This document shows positions 29,345 to 38,621 of a DNA stretch of 64,000 bases, piece by piece. Below the pieces are notes generated by a model. That model made no database searches and was not told the DNA's origin. It worked only from the letters and a program-made list of their open reading frames with translations. The first letter of the stretch is position 1; each line of letters begins with the position of its first letter. The position numbers were made by a program, and so were the translations under genes. Location: assembly GCA_030448125.1 (NCBI GenBank), contig JAUJNO010000001.1, positions 104,122 through 168,121 of the forward strand, read 5' to 3'. The DNA is from Rubrobacteraceae bacterium (GTDB lineage Bacteria; Actinomycetota; Rubrobacteria; Rubrobacterales; Rubrobacteraceae).

Positions 29345-31180
29345 ATGAGCATCCGCGTACTAGATCCCGTAGTAGCCCAGCAGGTCGCGGCCGGCGAGGT
29401 CGTGGACCGGCCGGCCTCCGTGGTCAAGGAGCTGGTCGAGAACTCCCTGGACGCCGGGGCCACGAGAATAGAGGTCGAGCTCGGCGACGGCGGCGCGTCG
29501 CACATCCTCGTTCGGGACGACGGCTCGGGCATGTCCCCCGAGGACGCTCCACTCTCGGTCCTGCGGCACGCGACCAGCAAGATACAGGCCGTCTCCGACC
29601 TCGAGGCAGTGACGACTTTGGGCTTCCGGGGCGAGGCCCTCGCCTCCATGGCGAGCGTCTCGGCCTTCTGCCTGACCACCTCCACCGGCGAGGGCGCCGG
29701 CACAAAGGTCGTGGTAGACGGCGGAGAAGAGGCCCGCGTCTCCCCCGCCTCGCACCCCAAAGGAACGACTATCCTCGTCGACAGGCTCTTCTATAACGTC
29801 CCCGCCCGCCGCGCGTTTCTCAAGGGCGCCCGGGCGGAAAGGGCGGCGATAGTGGAGGTCCTGACGCACCTCGCCGTCGTCCACCCGCCGGTCGCCTTCC
29901 GCCTCGCCGAGAAGGGCCGCGACTACCTCTCGCTGCCCCACGCCAAAGACTTGCTCGAGCGCCTCGCCCAGGTCCACGGCGTCGCCAAGGCCCGCGCGAT
30001 GCGTCCGGTGCAGTACGAGTCCGGCGCCTTCGAGGTCTCCGGGTACGCCGCCCTGCCGAGCGTTACCGAGGGAAGCCGGGCGAGTCAGACGGTCGCGGTG
30101 AACGGCCGCTGGGTGCGGGCCGAGAACCTGACCCGTGGTATCGACGACGCCTACCGGGCGACGCTCCCCTCGGGCCGCTACCCGCCGGTGGCGCTACGCA
30201 TCGGCGTGGACCCCCGCCGGGTAGACGTGAACGTCCACCCGACCAAGCAGATCGTACGCTTCTCCGAGGAACGGGCCGCCCGCGCCGCCATCGCCGCCGC
30301 GGTCCGCGAGGCCATAGAATGGCGCCCGCTCCCGCCGTCCGCCGCCCCACGCCCCACGGAACAACCGCACGAGCAGGAGAGCTTCTCGTCCTTCCGTACG
30401 TCGGCCCCGAGCTACGCACGCGTCGCCGAACGCCGCCCCGACTACTCCCCACCCGCCCGAGACCTGCGCGAAGCCCGAGAGCGCCTCGTCGAGGCTTCGG
30501 CGCCGCTCTCCGAAGCGCCCACCGAGTCGTCCTCCGAAACACCGCCTCAGGAGCGTTTCGATGCGCCGGAGTTGCCGGAGCGAGGGGCGTTGCCACGCCT
30601 CGAAGAGTTGCGGGTCATCGGGCAACTCGCGGCGGGATACATCCTCGTCGAGGAGCCAGGTTCTTTGTGGCTCGTGGACCAGCACGTCGCTCACGAACGC
30701 GCCATACTCGACAGGCTGAACGACGCCGAGGAGGGATCCGCGGACGAGTCCTTCGCGACTACACAGGCCCTCCTCGTCCCGGAGGTCGTGGAACTCTCGC
30801 CCGGCGAGGCCGCGGCAGCCACGGAGTACCTGGAGGAGCTCGCCGTGTACGGCTTCGAGGCCGAGCCCTTCGGGCCTGCCTCTTTCAGGATCACCGCCGT
30901 CATCTCCACTCTAGCCGGCCGGGACGTGGCTGGCGCCTTCAAAGAAGCGCTCGCCGCCGCTAAGGGGACCGGGCCGGGCCGTCGTCGCGAGGATCACATA
31001 CTCGCAACCATCGCCTGCCACTCGGCCGTGAAGCTCGGCGACAAGCTCTCCCATCCGGAGATGGAAGCCCTGATAAAGAGCTGGCTCACCAGCCGGCTCC
31101 CGGCCACCTGCCCGCACGGCCGCTCCATCTGCTACCGTATCGGCGTCAACGAGATCGGCCGCAAGCTTGACCGGCACTAG
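29345..31180 (+). CDS. mutL: DNA mismatch repair protein MutL
   Basis: IRVLDPVVAQQVAAGEVVDRPASVVKELVENSLDAGAT, FRGEALASM, C-terminal ACHSAVKLGDKLSHPEM and CPHGRS. Confidence 0.97.
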   Translation: MSIRVLDPVVAQQVAAGEVVDRPASVVKELVENSLDAGATRIEVELGDGGASHILVRDDGSGMSPEDAPLSVLRHATSKIQAVSDLEAVTTLGFRGEALASMASVSAFCLTTSTGEGAGTKVVVDGGEEARVSPASHPKGTTILVDRLFYNVPARRAFLKGARAERAAIVEVLTHLAVVHPPVAFRLAEKGRDYLSLPHAKDLLERLAQVHGVAKARAMRPVQYESGAFEVSGYAALPSVTEGSRASQTVAVNGRWVRAENLTRGIDDAYRATLPSGRYPPVALRIGVDPRRVDVNVHPTKQIVRFSEERAARAAIAAAVREAIEWRPLPPSAAPRPTEQPHEQESFSSFRTSAPSYARVAERRPDYSPPARDLREARERLVEASAPLSEAPTESSSETPPQERFDAPELPERGALPRLEELRVIGQLAAGYILVEEPGSLWLVDQHVAHERAILDRLNDAEEGSADESFATTQALLVPEVVELSPGEAAAATEYLEELAVYGFEAEPFGPASFRITAVISTLAGRDVAGAFKEALAAAKGTGPGRRREDHILATIACHSAVKLGDKLSHPEMEALIKSWLTSRLPATCPHGRSICYRIGVNEIGRKLDRH

Positions 31181-31363
31181 ACGAAACGATTCTCCGCCCC
31201 TAACCGCCGATCACTTTCCGCAGTCCGAGTTGCGCCACGGTCCCTGTTTCGAGACTTTGGGGTTGCTGGCTCTGTGCAGAATCCTGCACACTAGCTCTCG
31301 AGAAGGTCCTTTGTCGAAAGCTGGTGCATAATGCCGCTACGCCCATGATCATCGCGAGGTAAC

Positions 31364-31675
31364 ATGACTGAGCAAGAACAACGGAACCGCATCGACATGA
31401 AGCAGGCAGTGGACATCGCCTTCAGAGCCATACAGCAGCTGTACCCAAGCTACACCCTAGAGGACCTGCTCTTGGAAGAGGTGTATTTGGGACTGATGAA
31501 CGAAAACGAGTGGGAGGTGACGTTGGGATTCGCACGCCCGTACAGCACGGAGAGGCCGGGCACTCTTAGCAACGTTCTTCCGCAGACGAAGCCTAGGACC
31601 TACAAGAGGTTCTTCATCGACGCGGAGTCGGGCGACCTTAAGGGAATGCTCGACGGCCGGATAGAAGCGGACTGA
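31364..31675 (+). CDS. Small protein of unknown function (103 aa), paired with PIN-like ORF
   Basis: ATG with GAGG SD-like at 31355; 15-nt gap to next ORF. Confidence 0.6.
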   Translation: MTEQEQRNRIDMKQAVDIAFRAIQQLYPSYTLEDLLLEEVYLGLMNENEWEVTLGFARPYSTERPGTLSNVLPQTKPRTYKRFFIDAESGDLKGMLDGRIEAD

Positions 31676-31690
31676 CCTAGCAAGGCGCTG

Positions 31691-32203
31691 TTGCTCGAAT
31701 ACGTGAACTCGCTAGCAGGGCAGTACCGCAGTCGAGGTCTTCTGTTGGACACGAGCCCACTGTTGCTCCTCTACCTCGGCCTCTACGCCCCGCAGCAAAT
31801 TGAGCGGTTCCCCCGCACGAGAAGTGAGGGGTTCACGCGTAAAGACTACGAGTTCGTTCTGGACTTCGCAGGCGGGTTCGACCGCCTGATCACCACGCCC
31901 CACATTCTCACTGAGGTGAGTAACTTACTAGGCCAGTTGCACGGGTATGTCAGGGACGGGTGCTTCGAGGCGTTCGCCCGACACGTGGCGGAGGAGAGCA
32001 CCCATGAACACTCACCGCCTGCCGTAGCATTGGCAGGCAAGGCAGAGTTCGTCCCGTTCGGCATCACCGATACTTCCATCGCCGAGGTTGCAGCCGAGAG
32101 GTACCTCGTCTTGACAACCGACGCCAGACTCAACACGCACCTGGTACGCCTGGGGGTAGCCTCCCTCAACTACAACAACTTCCGGCTTCTCCTTCCGGAA
32201 TAA
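31691..32203 (+). CDS. PIN-like domain protein
   Basis: 170 aa; LLLDTSPLLLLYL (early Asp), LTEVSNLL (Glu), ITDTSI, TTDARL acidic positions as in PIN folds. Confidence 0.55.
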   Translation: MLEYVNSLAGQYRSRGLLLDTSPLLLLYLGLYAPQQIERFPRTRSEGFTRKDYEFVLDFAGGFDRLITTPHILTEVSNLLGQLHGYVRDGCFEAFARHVAEESTHEHSPPAVALAGKAEFVPFGITDTSIAEVAAERYLVLTTDARLNTHLVRLGVASLNYNNFRLLLPE

Positions 32204-32225
32204 ACGCAGGACGTGGAACAACCTT

Positions 32226-33167
32226 TTGAGCTCGTTTAAATATAGGCTGCTCGGAGTGCTCGCAGTAGGGGTGGCTGCCTCGATCTGGGGTACTCTAGGC
32301 TTCTTCGCGAAGATCCTCTACGCCGAGGGCGTCTCCTTCGAGGCGCTGGTGGCGGTACGGGCCTCCATCGGCTGGATAGCGATGCTTCTCTTCGTGCTGC
32401 TGGCTCGCGGAGCGGCGAGCCTGCGGGTCGCGCGGAGGGATTTTCTCTTTCTAGTCCCTCTGGGTCTCGTCGGGGTTGGGGCTTTCTACCTGTTGTACTT
32501 CTTCACGGTGCGCGAGAGCACGGTGGGGACGGCGGCAATCCTGCTCTACAGCTCGCCGGCTTTCGTGTCGCTTTTGGCCTGGTTCTTCTTGAGAGAGGCG
32601 CTCGGGGTACTGCGGGTCCTGGCGCTCGCGCTGACCTTCGGGGGGATCTTCCTGGTCGTGGGCGGGTACGATCCAGCGGCCCTGGAAGTAGGTCCCCTGG
32701 TGCTCGCGACGGGCCTCCTCAGCGGCCTGACCTACGGCTTGTACTCTATCTTCGGCAAGCCCGTGGCCGGACGCCTCGACCCCGCCGTCATCCTGAGCTA
32801 CGCCCTCGGCTTTGGGGCCGTGCTGCTCGTGCTCTTCGCCCTCCCGACGATCGACACGCTCGTCGGGCTGTCTTTAGGCTCCTACGTATTGCTCTTCATG
32901 CTCGCTGTCGTGCATACTTCCATAGCCTTCGGGCTGTACACGGCGGGGCTCAAGCGCCTGGAAGCGGGGCAGGCGGCGATCGTGGCGACGGTCGAGCCGG
33001 TGGTGGCGGGGGCGATCGGGGTGGTCTTGCTGGACGAGAGGCTCGCGGCGCCCAAAGTCCTCGGGGCGCTCCTGGTCCTGGCGGGCGCGGCACTGGCCCA
33101 GGTGAGGCTCGAAAAGGCGTCGCGACGCGAGGACGTCTCCCCCGAAGCGCCCTCCCGACCGCGTTAG
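32226..33167 (+). CDS. EamA/DMT-family transporter
   Basis: 10 TM, duplicated EamA pattern; WGTLGFFAKILY, LDERLAAPKVLGALLVLAG. Confidence 0.9.
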   Translation: MSSFKYRLLGVLAVGVAASIWGTLGFFAKILYAEGVSFEALVAVRASIGWIAMLLFVLLARGAASLRVARRDFLFLVPLGLVGVGAFYLLYFFTVRESTVGTAAILLYSSPAFVSLLAWFFLREALGVLRVLALALTFGGIFLVVGGYDPAALEVGPLVLATGLLSGLTYGLYSIFGKPVAGRLDPAVILSYALGFGAVLLVLFALPTIDTLVGLSLGSYVLLFMLAVVHTSIAFGLYTAGLKRLEAGQAAIVATVEPVVAGAIGVVLLDERLAAPKVLGALLVLAGAALAQVRLEKASRREDVSPEAPSRPR

Positions 33168-33331
33168 GGTTTCTGCGGGCGAGGAGTCCTGTGAGAAGCG
33201 GCTTGGCCCTACGGCGGCCGACCGGATACTATATTGGCGCTTGTTTAGCGGTAGGCAGGTTCGGGCGGTAGCGCCGGGCCTGTCTGCACGTCGCGCGGAG
33301 ACCCGTCGGGTGCGGGCGCAAGGGAGGCGTC

Positions 33332-34477
33332 ATGCCGGTAGAGTTCGAGGGTAGCGAGGACCATAGCTTAGGGGTCGAGGAGGAACTCCACATCGTGGGT
33401 GCGACCACGGGCGAGCTCGTCCCGCAGATAGAGGAGATCATGTCGCGCCTGCCGGAGGACCTCAAGGAGGCGGTCTCCTACGAGCTCTTCCAGTCCGTCT
33501 TGGAGATAAAGACTCCGCCGTGCGCCACGGTCGCAGAGGCCGAGGGGATTCTAAGGGGGCTCAGGAGTCGGGTGGGATCCTGGGCCGCGGCCTGCGGGGC
33601 CGCGCTCGCCTCGGCCGGAACCCATCCCTTCTCCCGCTACAACGACCAGAAGATCACCGCCCAGGAGCGCTACGAGCGGGTGATAGAGACCCTCCGGTGG
33701 GTGGCCCAAAGGGAGGTCATCTTCGGCCAGCACGTCCACGTGGGCGTGCCGGGGGAAGAAGAGGTCATAGAAGCCCATAACCGGCTCGCCGAGCAGGTCC
33801 CGCTCCTTCTGGCGCTCTCGTCCAACTCCCCGTTCTGGCAGGGGATGGACACCGGCTACGAGTCTACGCGCGTAAAGATCTTCGAGACCTTCCCGCGCGC
33901 CGGGCTCCCCCCCGCCTTCCCGAACTACGAGGCGTTCGAGGACTACGTGGACCTCATGGTAGAGGCGGGCGCCATGGACGACTACACCTTCTGCTGGTGG
34001 GACGTCAGGCCCCACTCGAAGATCGGCACCATAGAGTTGCGCGTCCTCGACTCCCAGACGAGCCTCGACTCGGCTGCCGCCCTCGCCGCCCTCACCCAAT
34101 GCTTCGTCGCCGGATCCCTCGCCCAAAGCGCGAAAGGCCCCTACGACCGCGAGCTCACCTACGAGAACAAGTTCCGCGCCTCCCGCCACGGCCTGAACGC
34201 CGTCTTCTACGACGCCGAGAGAGGCGCCTCCGTCCCCGCGAAGGAGATGGCGCGCACGTTGGTCGACGAGCTGCGCCCCGTAAGCCAGGACCTGGGGTGC
34301 GAGAACGAGCTCGCGGGCATCCTGGAGATAGTAGAGGGCGGCACCGGCAGCCAGCGCCAGCGCCGCGTCTACGAAAAGAGCGGCGACTTCCTCGACGTCG
34401 TCGCCTACCTCATCGAAGGTACCCGCCCGGCGATGGCCGGAGCTTCGGACGAGAGCCAGGCAGAGGAGCAGGTCTGA
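33332..34477 (+). CDS. YbdK-type carboxylate-amine ligase (glutamate-cysteine ligase GCS2 family)
   Basis: SLGVEEELHIV, GQHVHVGVP, LSSNSPFWQG, ELRVLDSQTS. Confidence 0.92.
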   Translation: MPVEFEGSEDHSLGVEEELHIVGATTGELVPQIEEIMSRLPEDLKEAVSYELFQSVLEIKTPPCATVAEAEGILRGLRSRVGSWAAACGAALASAGTHPFSRYNDQKITAQERYERVIETLRWVAQREVIFGQHVHVGVPGEEEVIEAHNRLAEQVPLLLALSSNSPFWQGMDTGYESTRVKIFETFPRAGLPPAFPNYEAFEDYVDLMVEAGAMDDYTFCWWDVRPHSKIGTIELRVLDSQTSLDSAAALAALTQCFVAGSLAQSAKGPYDRELTYENKFRASRHGLNAVFYDAERGASVPAKEMARTLVDELRPVSQDLGCENELAGILEIVEGGTGSQRQRRVYEKSGDFLDVVAYLIEGTRPAMAGASDESQAEEQV

Positions 34478-34500
34478 TCTAGCCGGTCAGCCTTTAGCAG

Positions 34501-34959
34501 TCAGTTCTCGGCGGCCTCCCACTCCCGACGGTCGATAGCGTACCAGACGTGATCCAGGCCTCTCCATCGCGTCTCACCCCGCTGTACGAGGCCGCACTTC
34601 TCCATGACGCGCCGGGAGACGGCGTTCTCCGGGACCGTAAAGCTGATGACGCGCTCTAACTCGAGCACCTCGAACCCGTAACCCAGGCTCGCCCGGGTGC
34701 CCTCCGTGGCGAGGCCACGGTTCCAGCAGGCTCGGTCGAGGCGCCACCCCACCTCCGTCTTGTGCTCGCCCTCGCTCCACTCTTCGTTGTACTGCAGCCC
34801 GACGAAGCCGATAAAGGCACCGGATGCCTTCTCCTCCACCGCCCATAGCCCGAAGCCGCGCTCGTCCCAATGACGCACGAACCTTCCCACCTGCGCCTCG
34901 CTCTCCTCGCGGGTGAGAACGTAGGGAAAGTGCCGCATCACTTCCGGGTCGGCGCACAC
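34501..34959 (-). CDS. GNAT (RimJ/RimL-like) acetyltransferase
   Basis: TEVGWRLDRACWNRGLATEG, RVISFTVPENAVSRRVMEKCGL; likely extends ~25 aa upstream (ITEIETARLLLRQWREEDLDAYARV). Confidence 0.9.
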   Translation of the reverse strand: MCADPEVMRHFPYVLTREESEAQVGRFVRHWDERGFGLWAVEEKASGAFIGFVGLQYNEEWSEGEHKTEVGWRLDRACWNRGLATEGTRASLGYGFEVLELERVISFTVPENAVSRRVMEKCGLVQRGETRWRGLDHVWYAIDRREWEAAEN

Positions 34960-35035
34960 GCGGGCGTAGGCGTCGAGGTCTTCCTCCCGCCATTGGCGCA
35001 GAAGCAGCCGGGCAGTCTCTATCTCGGTGATCGCT

Positions 35036-35317
35036 CTAACCCTCGAACCCTTGCGACCAGATGCGGTCGAGGTCGTAGTTGGAGTAGCAGCGGAAGGCGA
35101 CCATGGTCTCGGTGCGGGCGACGCCGGGCGTCTGGGCGAGTCTCTCGGGGACTATTTCGGCGAGCCGCTCGAAGTCCGGTATCCGCACCATGACGACGAG
35201 GTCGTAAGGCCCCGTCACGGAGTAGACCTCGGTCACGCCCTCGATCCCGAGCATGGCCTGGGCTGCCTCCTGCACCCTCTCCCGTTCCGTCCTGACCAGG
35301 ACGACCGCCGTTACCAA
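35036..35317 (-). CDS. Lrp/AsnC ligand-binding (RAM) domain protein without HTH
   Basis: 93 aa; VTEVYSVTGPYDLVVMVRIPDFERL. Confidence 0.88.
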   Translation of the reverse strand: MVTAVVLVRTERERVQEAAQAMLGIEGVTEVYSVTGPYDLVVMVRIPDFERLAEIVPERLAQTPGVARTETMVAFRCYSNYDLDRIWSQGFEG

Positions 35318-35494
35318 AACCCTCGCCTCCTTCTTAGCCGCCAGCTACAAGCAATCGGCTTTCAGCTTTTTGTTCGAACCGCCACCCATGAATATCCACA
35401 GGCCGTTCGATACTCTGGAAACCTGTCTCAAACGAACTACCCTTTTGCTACTCGCGGTCTGGCTGAGAGCTGAAAGCTGAAACGCTGACAAGTT

Positions 35495-36472
35495 TTAGAT
35501 CCCGAACGTCACCGTGCCCGTGAGCACGTTGTCGGACTCGTTCTGCTCGTACTTGACGGGGCCCGCCTTGACGCTGACCTCGGCGGTCTCGTCGAACTCG
35601 CCGGGCTTGAAGCCACTGACCTCCACGGTCGCCTGTCCGCCGGGCTCCATGCGCTCGACGGTCGCCGGGATGGCCTGACGCTCGGCCCTGGTGTTGAGAA
35701 CGACCTCCACCGGGATGCCGGTCTCGGCGACCTCCGCGCCGTTGACCACGGTCACGGCGAAGGTCAACTCATCGGAGCCGGTGAGGATCACGTTCCCGCC
35801 CGATACCAGCGGCCGCCCGGCGACCGAGACGCTGGAGATACTCACGTCGCGCGGCGCGCTCGGATCCTCGGGGGCGGACGCACCCTGCCCTGACGCGTCG
35901 CGGGCGCGGGTAGAGAGGCCCAGGGCTTCGTAGTCCATAAAGGGCCTCGGTTCGTAGAGGTAGTTCTGGTCGCCCCTCCGCCCCGACTCGCCAAGAGCCT
36001 CCTCGGAGGCGGGGAGGTAGTGGTTGAGGACGATGGCGTCGCTGAGCTTGTAGTCTTCGACGGCCGCCGGGAGGGCCTCCCCGAACTCCTCGCTGCCCCC
36101 CTCCGCAGCCTCGGCGAGCTCGCCGGTCGCGGCGGCCCGGATGCCTAAAGCGCTGACCATATAATGGTGGGTATCCTCGAACTCCGGCGGCACCTCCTCG
36201 TTGCGCAGGGCCTCCAGGTAGCCTTTCTGGGCCGCGTCCGCCGCCCGATCCGCCGCCGCGGCGTCGAGGCTCGCGGGGTCTTCGAGGGCCGCCGCGACCG
36301 TGGCTTGCAACTCCTCGTTGCCCACGTTGGCCGAGTCGCTGAGAGTGCTATCCGCGCTGGTGACGTACTTGCGGATCTGGGTGGCCTCCTGAGCCGCGAC
36401 GCAACTCCTCGCGCCGAAGAAGATGACAGCGAAGCAGAGGATGAGGAAGAAGACGCTCCCGAGGAGCGTCAT
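35495..36472 (-). CDS. Membrane-anchored protein with CARDB-like C-terminal domain
   Basis: N-terminal TM LLGSVFFLILCFAVIFFGA; C-term NESDNVLTGTVTFGI CARDB-like; R/G-rich N-terminal extension upstream possible. Confidence 0.6.
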   Translation of the reverse strand: MTLLGSVFFLILCFAVIFFGARSCVAAQEATQIRKYVTSADSTLSDSANVGNEELQATVAAALEDPASLDAAAADRAADAAQKGYLEALRNEEVPPEFEDTHHYMVSALGIRAAATGELAEAAEGGSEEFGEALPAAVEDYKLSDAIVLNHYLPASEEALGESGRRGDQNYLYEPRPFMDYEALGLSTRARDASGQGASAPEDPSAPRDVSISSVSVAGRPLVSGGNVILTGSDELTFAVTVVNGAEVAETGIPVEVVLNTRAERQAIPATVERMEPGGQATVEVSGFKPGEFDETAEVSVKAGPVKYEQNESDNVLTGTVTFGI

Positions 36473-36678
36473 CCAGGGCGGCAGAGCCCATTCACGCCGG
36501 GCCCGCCCGGAGGGCCGGCCGGGACTCCGGGCGGGACGCCGGCCGGAGCCGCCCCCGGAGCCACCCCCCGTGGGCCCCCTCCGGCGGACCGACGGTGCGG
36601 ACCTGTGGGATCTGCGCTCTACGAATAACCCCCTAGCATGGAGACAAGAGCCCCTCCCCCCGGAAGGCGACGCTATTG

Positions 36679-36762
36679 TGGGCGAGGGGGGACTCGAACC
36701 CCCACGTCCTCTCGGACACTAGACCCTGAACCTAGCGCGTCTACCAATTCCGCCACTCGCCC
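36679..36762 (-). tRNA. tRNA-Leu (anticodon CAG)
   Basis: GGGCGAGTGGCGGAATTGGTAGACGCGCTAGGTTCAGGGTCTAG...GGGGGTTCGAGTCCCCCCTCGCCCA; long variable arm. Confidence 0.95.
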
Positions 36763-36956
36763 AAACGAACTCCTCCCAGCCTCTTCGACGGCCTAGAGAA
36801 ATCCAGTGGATTTTATCAAGTCCGGAGACGAAAGACCATTCTGTTACTCGGAGGCCACCCGCGGCGATCTTCCGCGGGCGATATCGCGAGCCCTATAAAA
36901 GCTTTTTGCCGGCGTTAGTAACAAGTATCCCGCGTCAAGCTATAGAATAGCTGCGT

Positions 36957-38615
36957 ATGGCCGAGACGCATTACATTGGCGGCTGGGCCCCCGGCCAGGG
37001 TTGCTACGCGCTGGCGGAGATGGTTGGCCGGGGCGGCTTCGCGACCGTATGGAGGGCCCGCCCCGTGGACGCTCCCCGGAGGAAGGGTCTCTTCGGGAGG
37101 ATCGGGGGCGGCCTGGAGGTAGCCGTGAAGGTCATCCCGGTCTACAGCGTCCAGGAGCGTTCGCGGGCTTTGCGAGAGGGCCAGATCGCGGAGAACCTGC
37201 GCCACGAGAACATAGTCAAGACCCTGGAGGTCATCCCCGGCGACCTCGAGGTGTACCTGGTGACTGAGTTCGTCCGCGGGGCGCCGCTCGACGTCGCCGC
37301 CAGGCACTACACCCTCGACGAGGTCTCGGACACCCTGGTCCAGATCCTTGAGGCCCTGGACTACGCCCACTCCCAGGGGATCATCCACCGGGATATAAAG
37401 CCCCAGAACGCCCTCGTGGACGGCCGCGGTAGGGTGAAACTAACCGACTTCGGGGTTGCCTACCGGGCCGGGGACACGCGCCTGACGCAGGTAGGCTACG
37501 CCGTGGGTACCCCCGGCTACATAGCCCCGGAGATCCTGGACGGAGGGAATCCCACGGAGCTGACCGACATCTACGCCGTCGGCGCCACCGCCCGCGCCCT
37601 CCTCTCCCACCAGCCGGAGGAGCTGCCAGCACGCCTCCTCGAGTTCGTGAACCGCGCGACCTCCCCCAATCCGGCCCACCGCCCCCGGAGCGCATCGGCG
37701 GCCCTGGATCTCCTCACCAGCCGCCGCGAGAGCACCGGCGCCCCGACCAGGACCCCAACCAGAACCCCGACCAGGACTGCCGTCCCCGGCGCCGGATCCT
37801 CCGGGAAGAAAAAGGAAGCTTCCGACTCCGGATGGTACACGAGCCAGGTTTTGAGGATAATTAACGGCCTGGTGGCGGGCTGGCTCGGCTACCTCGGGGC
37901 CGGGTTCCTCTTCAACGGCGCCGAAGCCCTGGGGGTCGCGGCGGGCTTCGGGGTCCTGGGCTACCTCTTGCCGCGCCTCGCGGCCCTCGGGGTCATAGTA
38001 GCCCTGGCCGTGGCGCTCGTGAGGAGTCAGCAGGCGGGCCTCGGATTCGCCACGCTCCTGCCGGCGGTAGGGGGCCTGTGGGTCGCCGCCGGCTCCGTCA
38101 GCGGGGGAATGAGGCGGCTCCCCCTGGGGCCCGTGCTCGCCATCCCGCTCGCCGCCTACGGTCTCGGGGCGGGGCTGCCGCTCTTCCTCGGGACGCTTAT
38201 GCGCCCCTTGGGGGCCGCCCTCTCGGCGGCGGCGGCGGCGTTCTCGCTCATCGTCTACGACCTCTCTTTCGGGGACGGCGTGGTCCCCTACTTCGGGTTT
38301 CCCGCGGAGACTCTCCCGAAGAGCCTGGGTCCGCTGGGCCTTCTGGAGCAGGGCGAGGAGCTATTTAGAGCGTACCCCACTTTCTTTATGCTCGCCGCCC
38401 TGTGGGCCGCGATGGCCGGGGTGATCTCGCTCGCCGAGTGGTTCGGGGTCTGGGCGCTGGGGCTCGTCCTCGCCGTCGGCGGCGGTATCCTGGGGTACGC
38501 GCTCGAGGTCTCGGTCACGCAGGAGGCCCTCTCGCAAGCTATGACTTCCCTGGGCTTGGCGGCTATAATCTATGGAGTCGTAAAGTATCTCGGGTCCAGG
38601 CTCGGTGGTGGGTAG
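36957..38615 (+). CDS. Ser/Thr protein kinase with polytopic membrane C-terminus
   Basis: GRGGFATVWRA, IIHRDIKPQNALVD, LTDFGVAYR; ~8 hydrophobic segments in C-terminal half. Confidence 0.93.
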   Translation: MAETHYIGGWAPGQGCYALAEMVGRGGFATVWRARPVDAPRRKGLFGRIGGGLEVAVKVIPVYSVQERSRALREGQIAENLRHENIVKTLEVIPGDLEVYLVTEFVRGAPLDVAARHYTLDEVSDTLVQILEALDYAHSQGIIHRDIKPQNALVDGRGRVKLTDFGVAYRAGDTRLTQVGYAVGTPGYIAPEILDGGNPTELTDIYAVGATARALLSHQPEELPARLLEFVNRATSPNPAHRPRSASAALDLLTSRRESTGAPTRTPTRTPTRTAVPGAGSSGKKKEASDSGWYTSQVLRIINGLVAGWLGYLGAGFLFNGAEALGVAAGFGVLGYLLPRLAALGVIVALAVALVRSQQAGLGFATLLPAVGGLWVAAGSVSGGMRRLPLGPVLAIPLAAYGLGAGLPLFLGTLMRPLGAALSAAAAAFSLIVYDLSFGDGVVPYFGFPAETLPKSLGPLGLLEQGEELFRAYPTFFMLAALWAAMAGVISLAEWFGVWALGLVLAVGGGILGYALEVSVTQEALSQAMTSLGLAAIIYGVVKYLGSRLGGG

Positions 38616-38621
38616 GTCTCT

